Shown in pieces: positions 23,929-32,993 of a stretch of 64,000 nucleotides of DNA. Under the pieces are notes generated by a model. It saw nothing but the letters and a program-made list of their open reading frames with translations. It made no database searches and was not told where the DNA came from. Each line of letters begins with the position of its first letter. Positions within the stretch are counted from its first letter, which is position 1. Made by a program: the position numbers and the translations under genes. The DNA is from Adiantum capillus-veneris (Eukaryota; Streptophyta; Polypodiopsida; Polypodiales; Pteridaceae), in contig CM043964.1 in the NCBI GenBank assembly GCA_014529385.2, positions 718,997-782,996 of the forward strand. The letters run 5' to 3'.

Positions 23929-24203
23929 TAGGTGTGAGTGTGTGAGCTTGGAAATTGGAAGAAGAGGTGGACAGGTTGATGGTGATGCTTGGGAGCTTGT
24001 GTTGAATACTTTAAGCGGTCGATCTCCCCCTCTTCTCCCAAGAGTGGTATCAGAGCATCAGGTTCGAGGAAAAAATTGGTACCCGATTTCAATTTCAAGA
24101 CGGAATTCCTCAAATCTACAATCTCCGAATTGCAGTTTATCAAATCTGCAATACAAAGACTCAAGGATTCATGGAAATTCAAAGCTTAATCGGTCATTGG
24201 TCG
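23549..24203 (+). mobile_element. Element B fragment B1 (LTR end, PBS, start of leader)
   Basis: An LTR piece with a (GT)n tract (23888-23929) runs to CTTCTCCCA, followed by AGAG and an initiator-Met PBS at 24045-24062 (TGGTATCAGAGCATCAGG). The leader stops near 24203, where a C-type LTR begins. B1 contains the uninterrupted sequence ...GGTTGATGGTGATGCTTGGG..., the paralogous empty site for the insertion of A2 in B2. The family is unresolved. Confidence 0.7.
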
Positions 24204-24666
24204 GTATCTCTCTCCACCTTCGAAGGTGTTTGAGGCCTTGGTATTGAGGCTTGGAATAGTTAATGCTTTCTTTAAAGTTATGTTATGCTTGTGATGCATG
24301 AAGCTTTCCATCTCCATTGCATCACCTAGGCTACAAGAAACACAAAGATTGTATTGTACCAAGTCTCTCTTGATAGGAGAAACTAATATACAAATGCCTA
24401 TTAGAGGGTGGACCGCGGGCTCCATATGAATCCGGTTCTCAACTATTGTCATGTTCTCTAAAATCTCTCTCTATTGCAAAAGTATTGTTCATGCCCAGTT
24501 AACTAAGTACCATGTGTATGTTGCTACCATCAATTAAGTTCAACCGCTATGCTCACAAAAAATCTCTCAAAAGTGCTTCACCTAATTTCCTAATTCTTCT
24601 ACTCTCAAAGTTCATATGCAATTCCCATTACATTGGTATCAGAGCATTCGGTTTCTCTTTTCTTGC
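24204..24666 (+). repeat. C3: 3' end of a C-type LTR with PBS
   Basis: It closely matches 21640-22035 of C2, ending CCATTACA with an intact PBS at 24634-24651 (TGGTATCAGAGCATTCGG). After about 15 further bases it joins B2 sequence. Confidence 0.72.
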
Positions 24667-25613
24667 AATAAGCCACTATGGCTCTGTCAATATTTGTAGT
24701 GGGAACTCCCCTTATGGGTCATGCAAGAACTAATGAGCTTCACTCATTTGCAAAGGTGGAGTGGTTGTAAAAAGAGGCGCCTCAATTTTTGGCACCTTAA
24801 ACTTAAAAATAATAGATTAAATACCAACTCCACAAGAGAGGTGCCATGGAGTTTGGAGCTAGATTTAGGCCTTTCTCTTGTAGATTCTCCTCTCTACTCT
24901 CTTATGCTATGGTTATTTTTCTGTGTACTCTCTCATCTAGTCTTCATCCCTTACACATCTCTTAAACTCTCTTACAAGCATGTGTATGTCAATTCTATGT
25001 TTACTCTGTGTGTGTGTGTGTGTGTGTGATAGTCTAGGTGTGAGTGTGTGCGCTTGGAAATTGGAAGAAGAGGTGGACAGGTTGATGGTGATTGTAAGGT
25101 CTCTACTTTTAAATTTCACAAAAGTTCTATTACGCAATTGAATTTTTTTAACCATCACTCATTATTTAAAATATTCAAGTTCAAATTATGAATCGTAGGT
25201 TGAGAAAACCTAGAATTTAAAATTTACGCTACAAAATTCTGACATGTTTAGCTATATGAATCACTAACTAACTTATTGCAAGACTTATTTACTGATTGTA
25301 GAATTTTCTTTTACTACTGTAAAGTTAATATAAGACTGTAAAGTTTAACTTAAAAATGTAAAGTAAATTATCATTAAGGAAATAAATAAAATAATTATAA
25401 AGACATAGGGATGATAAATGAAGGCACATGGATCACATAGGAGGGGACAAAGTGGGACACACTATCACATGGAAAGGAGTGGCCTTATCTTTTGATGATA
25501 ATGACAAAGTGGTCAAGCTCATGGGTACCACAAGGGTACCAAAAACGCGGATATGATTTTTGAAAAAAAAAATTATTTTTTTATTTTAAAAAAATTGGAC
25601 GTTTTTCTTTCTG

Positions 25614-25623
25614 CTATAAATAG
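25614..25623 (+). promoter_or_regulatory. TATA box of the A2 5' LTR
   Basis: CTATAAATAG after a TTTCTTTCTG stretch; the identical motif in the 3' LTR is at 33543-33552. The expected start site near 25650 leaves about 1.05 kb of leader before the exon 1 ATG. Confidence 0.7.
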
Positions 25624-25784
25624 AGCATCCATGCTCACAATTTAGACATAGAGATTGCCTCTATAGCGCTCACCAAGTGCTGCCACTTCTCTTAGAGAGA
25701 AGGCGTCCACAAACCACTAAGAGAGCAAAAAATCTAGTGGACTAATAAGGTGTGTATTAATTGAGCATTCAATTAGTTTTAAGA

Positions 25785-26235
25785 AGGATATGTGTGTATG
25801 TGTGCTATCTCTTACTCTAATCTCTCTAATAGATTAGTAAGATTCAATTAGCCATGTGTGTGTGTATGTGCTATCTCTTACTCTAATCTCTCTAATAGAT
25901 TAGTAAGATTCAATTAGCCATGTGTGTGTGTGTATGTGCTATCTCTTACTCTAATCTCTCTAATAGATTAGTAAGATTCAATTAGCCATGTGTGTGTGTG
26001 TGTGTATGTGCTATCTCTTACTCTAATCTCTCTAATAGATTAGTAAGATTCAATTAGTTATGTGTGTGTGTGTGCTATCTATTATTACTCTAATCTTCTA
26101 ATAGATTAGTAAGATTCAATTAGCTTTAAGAAGGATATGTGTGTGTGTGTGTGTGTGTGTTATCTTTTACTCTAATCTCTCTAATAGATTAAGGAGATTC
26201 AATTAACTTTAGAAAAGATGTGTGTGTATGTTTTC
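25785..26235 (+). repeat. Tandem ~66-bp units with (GT)n in the A2 5' LTR
   Basis: About six units combine TGTGTGTATGTGCTATCTC, TTACTCTAATCTCTCTAATA and GATTAGTAAGATTCAATTAG. The 3' LTR (33715-34095) has about five. They lie in the transcribed leader upstream of exon 1 and explain most of the LTR length difference. Confidence 0.88.
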
Positions 26236-26706
26236 TCTTACTCTAATCTCTCTAAGTATACCTATTCTCTCTAGTTAGTACATCTTCACTATTAACTTAT
26301 ATATTGTTAATTGAAAGTTAATATATAAGAGAACTCATCGTATTCTTATTATCCATGATGAAATTCTCATTCACCAATGTTATTGTCAATTAGGTTAAAT
26401 AGAATTTTGAATAATACTAAAAATTGATTTAGTTAAAGTATAGAATTGAAGTTAGAATTGGATTAGAAATGTCATGCATAAAAGTAATGCATTCCTAAAC
26501 TTTCACTCATAATTTACACACTTAATTTATTAATTAAAATTAGCAAATATTTGGTGTATAGAAATTAGATGTAGAACAACAACACTAAGTGTGAATTCGA
26601 GTTGGCGAGGATTCAAATTACAGACTCTCTTTGAAAACAAGGAGATTACTAGGAAAATTGACTAATTTAAAGTTCTAAGTGTATAACATAAGTGTAGTAC
26701 AAAAAA

Positions 26707-26829
26707 ATGGCTCCAAAGCGTGCTCGAACACAAGGCACTAATGATCATGAAGCTGGTATAAGTAACGGTGGAATCCCTGCGGGAAATGCTATGTCTCCAC
26801 CAATCGGACCAATCGGAGCTATGGTACAT
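26707..26829 (+). CDS. Predicted gag exon 1 in the A2 5' LTR
   Basis: ATG in the context AAAAAAATGGC opens 41 codons (MAPKRARTQGTNDHEAG...), hydrophilic at the start, then Gly/Pro/Met-rich. The donor is GTTAGT at 26830. Here the last exonic codon is CAT, whereas in the 3' LTR (34561-34683) and in A1 it is CAG, which fits the donor consensus better. Splicing to 28724 keeps phase 0. It would supply the only ATG for the gag frame, because the exon 2 frame is open upstream only to a TAA at 28667-28669, with no ATG between. Use of the splice site is inferred. Confidence 0.62.
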
Positions 26830-27913
26830 GTTAGTATTGCAGTTTCAAGTTATGCATCATTGCATATGCGAGACCATAGGAATATATTATTCACATTATG
26901 AAAAGAAAACACGGATCGAAACCACGGGGCTTAACCCCAAGAAACGCGTCATATGTTTGACAAGTAGGAAAGATTGTCTGGTTAAACTGGTTGCTATAGG
27001 AAAGAATGTTTGTCCAAAACCTTCGGTATGGTTTTTCTCAAGTATCTCTACTTATTAGCACTGGTATTATGTGGCAGTTGCCGAGGCGTGAGATGACGCC
27101 CAGGATGGCACCGCTGATGCTGTGGTGGGAGTACACCCAGATTAGCCTAGCTGGATACTGTGGTTTTGTTTTGCCGTGGCGTGAGGATGACGCCCAGATT
27201 GGCACCGTTGTTGCTGTGACGGGAGTACGTCCAGATTAGCACAACGAGTACTTGCCGAGCGGTATGGGACGCTCATGAGGACAAGGGTGTTTATAAATAA
27301 TGTATATACCGATCGGACATAATAGCGCCAGTAGAGATTCTTGAGTGAACCTAATCCAAGGGTTGTTGGTTTAAAATTGGACGACTTCTTGTTTGACAAT
27401 TGTTTGTAATACTGTTTGAAGGGCTGGTTTAACGAACTAGTATCATAAATAAAGTAAAGGAACATGTATGTTTAAACAGTGTGGTAGTAATTAGATAACA
27501 AAAGAAGGGTGAGTGTGGTGTGGAAAGTGGGAGAATGATACCCCGACGGTATCATTCTATGGACGGGTGGACCCGATGAGTCGGGTAACTTTCCAACACT
27601 AGAATTCTTTTTTTAGTCATAAATCTTAAAAGAGACAAACCTTGGCGGTTGTGCTTTTGAAACATGGAGAAAAAAGCGCTCAGGTTGGCCACTCTAAGAT
27701 TTATACTTTTAGGTATAATTGATTATAGATAGTTTTTAGATAGGGTTATGGTGGTCACGCTCCGCCATAGCGAGATAGGACCAATCCTTCACTAACGGTT
27801 CATGCCCGTGGCTACGTAGTAGCTAAGGCAATGTCCGTTGGTTTTTCCTTATCAGGATTGGAGACCTATCAAAGGTACTGCGCTCCTCTCGATAAGGGGC
27901 TGGGACCTCACAC

Positions 27914-27930
27914 TGGTATCAGAGCCTAGG
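27914..27930 (+). other. Primer binding site, initiator-Met type (A2)
   Basis: TGGTATCAGAGCCTAGG one base after the LTR end; it is identical in A1. Confidence 0.92.
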
Positions 27931-28094
27931 TTAAAGCTTGGGGAGATTTTTAGATTGATGTTTGGATATTGAAGGATGCGAATGTTTGAAATAATAGAAG
28001 AACCTAGAAAAATTGTTTTGAGTTTTTATATGGTATTGAAGACTGAACTTTCCTGGTACAAGAAAATGTTCATTCAGCCTACCAGAAATTCCAG

Positions 28095-28547
28095 GTGTTC
28101 ACCATCATGTTTGAAAATGCATGCCAATCACCAAATTATGAGTTTCGAAAAAGGATGATGATGATTTTGGATAGGGTGTTTGCACCACCTATTCCAAGGG
28201 TGCATAGAGGATGGGGTATCAACTGGAGTCCATCTGGAGGAATCTATACCATCGATGCTCACAAGATATGGTGCATGGATACCAATCTTAAGAAACTTCG
28301 TTGGGCAGAGGAGTTAAAAGTCATCGAAGTGTATCTTTTCATTGGTACTAAGAATCCAGATGCTACCATTACCTTGGGAGGAGAAAAGATATCTCAGACT
28401 CAATGGGTCTATAACCAAGTTACAAAAGTTATCCATGGTGGTACGATTCGACCCATATGTGTATCTCGTAGATTTCAAGGGTCAAAGGAAACTTATTATT
28501 TTGATCCTTTAGCCTATCGTTTTGTAGTCACTAAACTCAAAATATAG
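28095..28547 (+). CDS. Leader ORF between PBS and gag (A2 copy), unknown function
   Basis: 150 codons, homologous to 2704-3156 in A1. No family recognised. Motifs to search with: RVHRGWGINWSPSGGIY, IKVYLF-like VIEVYLFIGTK, WVYNQVTKVIHGG and RPICVSRRFQGSKE. It starts at GTG, with the first ATG giving MFENAC; the same frame is open for about 15 codons upstream to a TGA shared with A1. About six residues differ between copies, mostly replacements. It could be an extra retrotransposon gene expressed from unspliced RNA, or a remnant kept by chance in two young copies. Confidence 0.42.
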   Translation: MFTIMFENACQSPNYEFRKRMMMILDRVFAPPIPRVHRGWGINWSPSGGIYTIDAHKIWCMDTNLKKLRWAEELKVIEVYLFIGTKNPDATITLGGEKISQTQWVYNQVTKVIHGGTIRPICVSRRFQGSKETYYFDPLAYRFVVTKLKI

Positions 28548-28723
28548 AGACATTACAATCGTTGTACCTAAAGACTACCAACCTTGGTAGTAAATAATGT
28601 GTATATAAATAAAGTTTGGATTAATATTATCTTTTGTTTGTATTATTGTCTGATCAAGTCTTGCCTTAAAGTGGATTAAAGTTAGAGTATCCAATAAAGT
28701 TTCACTTAATCTATATTGCACAG

Positions 28724-29434
28724 AGTGCGGTGTATACATCTCTTCAAGAGAAAAAGCTACTTCTCAAGCAAGCTAAACTTCCCTCTTTCAAAGGGGAAGG
28801 AGCCCTAGTTGAGCGCGATGCTGAAGTGTGGCTCGAAGAGATGGAGGATTATTTTGTTGCTGCTGGTACTACTCCCGATAACCAGGCAATGTTGGCTATG
28901 TTTCGTCTCACGGGGGATGCCAAGCTTTGGTGGAAACAACACTGCAAAGATAATCAAGTAGCTCAAAACACTCAAACTTGGGAAGACATTAAGTATGCTG
29001 TCAAAGGACGTTATCTTCCACCTGCACACGAATCCCTTAAGATGAATGAATTCTTCAACTTATGTCAGTTTCATCTTACAGTGGAAGAATACTACTCCAA
29101 ATTTGTAACTCTTAGGCACTATGCTATGCCAATGACCGCAGCTCAACAAGTAGCCCGTTTTTGCCAAGGGCTAAATTCTCCTTTAAATACACGTATAGAA
29201 GCTATGAGGCCTGAAAATTTGCAAGATGCTCTTTTAAGAGCTAAACCCTTAGCTAAAGAGATGTCAAACTCTCAAAGGGTACAAAATGTAAATTTAAGGA
29301 ATGCTAGAAGGAGAGGACGGCCTATGATGTGGAACCAAAGGCAAGTTTACCCAGTTCACCAAACTCATCCAATAGTTGCAGCTTCAGCAAATGGAGCTCA
29401 AAATGCAGATCTTAGATGCTATGAATGCAACTAG
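28724..29434 (+). pseudogene. gag exon 2 of A2, ending at a premature TAG in the zinc knuckle
   Basis: The frame opens AGT-GCG-GTG directly after the predicted acceptor. It has the Gag core (LPSFKGEGALVERDAEVWL, GDAKLWWKQH, GRYLPPAHESLKMNEFF) and an RG-rich tail. The zinc knuckle starts CYECN, then a TAG replaces the GAG codon present in A1, and the frame continues without shift into protease. This is a single nonsense change rather than a programmed gag stop, since A1 reads through here. Gag and Pol would thus be one polyprotein, as is usual for plant chromoviruses. Confidence 0.85.
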
Positions 29435-31798
29435 CTAGGACATTTTAGGAATATATGTCCGAGGCGAGTCTCCGCAACAAATACACCTAATCGAGCTAGA
29501 GGACGAGGCCAAATAATAAATCCTGGAGGAAGAAATGGAGGACGAGGTCGAGGGCGCGAAATGGTTGCCAGAGTCAATGCTATCATAGGAGAACCAACAT
29601 TGGGAGAAGAACAAGAGGAAAGAGCAACTCTACATGGTGCAATTGATAACCCAAGAGCAAGACAACAATATGCTATCATTCAAACACCTGCAAATCACCA
29701 AGGTGAAAAATTTGAGCTTCTTATTGATTGTGGTAGTACTCATTCTTTCTTGTCACCTAAATGTTTAAGGAGGTTAGGACTTAATCAACATCCTGCAAGA
29801 AAGATGAGAGTTGAATTAGCCAATGGAAAGGAGGTGTTATCTCAGTACACTATGGGCAAAATAGATTTCAAGTTGGGAGAATACTCTACTTCTGCTACTT
29901 TTCGAACGTTACCCATAGGAATCTATGACGGAATTCTTGGAATGGATTGGTTAGCCAGTCATAATGCCAATATCCATTGTGCCCAAGGAAGTGTTACTTT
30001 TGTGGACAACCTAGGTCAAGAAGTCACTATTCAAGGCCAGAATGGACGACCAAAAGCTTACTTGGTCAAAGCTAATCGTCTTTTGAAAGGGTTACGCAAG
30101 GGTCAACAAATTTTTGTAGTCAAGCTAAACAAAGTAGAAAAATATTCTTCCAACCTTGAACCAATGTGGCTAGAAGAATTTTCGGATGTTTTCCCCAGTG
30201 AACTTTCTGAACTACCACCACCTAGGGAGGTAGACCATGAAATCAAAATTTTTCCAGGTAGTGAACCAGTCTCAAGAGCGCCGTACAAGATGTCACTTCC
30301 AAAGGCTATAGAACTCAAGGAGCAGCTCAAGCAGTTGATGGAGCAAGGGTTTATCCGACCTAGTACATCTCCATGGGGTGCACCTGTTCTCTTCCAAAAG
30401 AAAAAGGATGGCTCTCTTCGACTTTGCAGAGATTATAGGGGCTTAAATCAGGTTACCATCAAGAATAAATATCCAATTCCTCGTATCGATGAGATGCTGG
30501 ACAGATTACATGGAGCCAAAATATTCACAAAGATCGATCTTCGATCTGGATATCATCAAATTCGAATCCAGGAGGCTGATATCTCCAAAACAGCTTTCAT
30601 TACTCGTTATGGTCATTACGAATCTACAGTGATGGCTTTCAGACTTACGAATGCTCCTACAACTTTCAATCGTCTGATGCACGATATCTTTAGAGAATTC
30701 TTGGATGATTTTGTCCTAGTATTCTTTGACGATATCTTAATTTATTCCAAATTAGAGGAAGAGCATGAAGGACATGTTAGGAAAGTGTTAGAGCTTTTAC
30801 GCCGAAATAAGCTGTATGCAAAGAAAAGCAAATGTACCTTCTTTACCCCTAAGGTCTGTTACTTAGGGTTTATCATTTCACATGAAGGAGTCTCTGTTGA
30901 CCCTGACAAAGTCAAAGATATTGTGGAATGGCCTCAACCCACTTCACAAACCGAAGTCAGAGGGTTCTTAGGTATCACAGGGTGGTACAGGATCTTTGTA
31001 AAGGACTATGCTCTTAAAGCTGCACCACTAACCGACTTCCTAAAGAAAGGAGCAACGATACTTTGGGAAGAAAAACATGAATCTTGCTTCAAACATCTTA
31101 AGGAGTATCTTGCTTCAGAACCTCTCTTAAAACTTCCAGACTTCACCCAAGAATTCGAGGTGATCACAGATGCTAGTAACCTTGCATTAGGAGGAGTCCT
31201 TACTCAAGAAGGAAGGCCTGTAGCTTATACTTCTCGGAAGCTTAGGATTCATGAAGTGAATTATGCTACACATGATTTAGAATTGCTAGCAGTTATTCAT
31301 GCTCTCAAGCTATGGAGACATTATCTATTGGGACGCAAATTCCAGTTGGTAACAGATCACAAGAGTCTTAAGTGGATTTTTACCCAACCTAACCTTAACA
31401 TGAGACAGAGGACATGGATAGAGCTCATGCACGAATATGATTTTGATATTAAATTTAGACCAGGTAAGGATAATGTTGTGGCAGATGCCCTAAGCCGTAA
31501 AGCTTTTCTGGGGGCAATTTCCATGGCTAACAACCCTATTCTAGACAAGGTCTCCTATGTTGCTGTCAGAGATGCAGATTACCAGATGCTTGCTAGTATC
31601 CTACGTGAAGAGAGGGTATCATCAAATCAGCCTAAACCTCTACATTACTCCTTAGAAGATGGGAAAATTTACTATAGGAATCGACTATTCATACCTAAGG
31701 ATTCTACCCTAAGGTACATGATGGCCCAACTTCAGGACATCCAGGTTATGCCAAAACCATCAATGCAATTCGCAGAAGTTACTATTGGCAAGGTATGA
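29435..31798 (+). pseudogene. pol of A2: protease, RT, RNase H
   Basis: Same frame as gag. Protease motif [13 protein letters not shown] near 29713, where Cys follows the catalytic Asp, as in A1. RT has [32 protein letters not shown] and [10 protein letters not shown] near 30722. RNase H has [30 protein letters not shown] and ADALSRK near 31480. The frame slips shortly before the integrase zinc-binding region, around 31725-31740, and ends at a stop at 31796-31798. The catalytic residues of RT and RNase H look intact. Confidence 0.88.
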
Positions 31799-32913
31799 AG
31801 GGTGATGTCCTTCGCTATGTCAAGCAGTGTTTGTCTTGTCAAAGGATTAAGGCAGAGAGACTAAAGATGCCAGGTAAATTACATCCTTTAGATATTCCAC
31901 AAATGAAATGGGAATGTATTAGCATGGACTTTATCACCGGGTTTCCTTCTGTCCAAGCTGGCTATGATTCAATCATGGTCATAGTCGACTTGCTTACTAA
32001 AGTGGCTCACTTAATCCCAGTCAAGACAACCTTTACAACTTCAGATATTGCTCGTTTTTTTGTGAAGGAGGTTTTCAGAATTCATGGTTTACCCAAGAGG
32101 ATTGTCAGTGATCGTGATGCCAAGTTTACTTCAAAGTTTTGGGTATCATTGTTTCAAGCTATTGGAACCCAATTATGTTTTAGTACTGCTTATCATCCTC
32201 AAACTGATGGCCAAACTGAAAGGGTTAATCAAGTAATTGAAGACATCCTTAGAGCCTACTGCAATAGGGAACCTCGCAAGTGGATTCAATACCTACCCTT
32301 GGTAGAGTATGCATACAATTCCTCTACTCATAGAAGTATTGGAATGACACCTTTTAATGCTCTTTATGGTCAAGAATGTTTATCACCTCTTAGCTTTTCT
32401 GACCCCACTATAAGTGTAGAAGCCTCAAAGAAAATGCTTGAAGAAATGGAAGCTCAAACCAAAGCTATTCGAAGGGATATTCAAGCGGCTCAAGATCGAC
32501 AAAAGAAGTACGCCGACTTAAAAAGATCTGATCGGATTTTCAAAGAAGGTGACAAAGTTTTCTTACGAGTAAAGACCAAAAAGAGCAATCTATCTCTCGG
32601 AAGGTATAAGAAGCTTAGCTACCGATATTATGGACCTTACGAAATAATCAAGGTTGTAAGTGATCAAGCTTATAGACTAAAACTCCCTTCTCATCTCAAA
32701 GTGCATGATGTATTTCATGTAAGTCTGTTAAAACCTTATGTATATAACCCTGACAATGTCCTTGATGATGAGAAAATCATTTTACGTGCTCAAGATGTTC
32801 TACAACTCCAGCCTGATACTATCCTACAAACTCGAGAGAGAAAGCTTAGGAATAGATCCATCAAAGAACATCTTATCTTATGGAAGGATTTACCTATACA
32901 AGATGCTACTTAG
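31799..32913 (+). pseudogene. Integrase with chromodomain of A2 (frame-shifted from RT)
   Basis: It continues pol in another frame. It starts with the CLSCQR end of the HHCC zinc-binding domain and has the D-D-E core: MDFITGFP near 31924, SDRDAKF near 32106 and ERVNQ near 32218, all present. A chromodomain-like tail (ILQTRERKLRNRSI, HLILWKDLP) is cut by a TAG at 32911-32913 where a Trp codon is expected; the frame then stays open for about 16 more codons. A TGG to TAG change would fit cytosine methylation damage on the other strand. Chromodomain integrases direct insertion to heterochromatin, consistent with this nested setting. Confidence 0.88.
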
Positions 32914-32980
32914 GAAGATGAGACATCCCTTCTTAAGGATTACCCTTCACTGTTCTTGAGATGAGGACATCTCAAATTCT

Positions 32981-32993
32981 AAGTTGGGGAGAT
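32981..32993 (+). other. Polypurine tract of A2
   Basis: AAGTTGGGGAGAT lies directly before the TGTAAGG that opens the 3' LTR. Confidence 0.8.

Larger units (their letters stand above)
25093..27912 (+). repeat. A2 5' LTR
   Basis: It opens TGTAAGGTCTC and closes GGGACCTCACA. It contains a TATA box, the GT-rich tandem array, predicted gag exon 1 and a degenerate repeat block near 27070-27240. Compared with the 3' LTR it has more tandem units and a few substitutions, one of them at the last exonic base before the predicted splice donor. Confidence 0.95.
26830..28723 (+). other. Predicted 1.9-kb intron spanning LTR end, PBS and leader ORF
   Basis: The 5' end is GTTAGT and the 3' end TATATTGCACAG. 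In A1 the matching interval is 1893 bp. The intron would remove about 1.08 kb of the LTR, the PBS and the 150-codon leader ORF. Spliced RNA could not prime reverse transcription, so it could only serve as mRNA. Confidence 0.55.

Noticed and set aside
27976-28158. 60-codon frame in the A2 leader (also 3093-3275 in A1)
   Set aside because: It overlaps the longer leader ORF in another frame and has no recognisable feature; conservation is explained by the youth of the copies.
29435-29560. Programmed gag stop with readthrough into pol in A2
   Set aside because: The homologous codon in A1 is GAG and the stop lies inside the zinc knuckle, so a private nonsense mutation is simpler.
31720-31798. Programmed frameshift between RNase H and integrase in A2
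   Set aside because: The position is not a usual frameshift site for this group, and the pol of chromoviruses is one frame here, so an indel is more likely.
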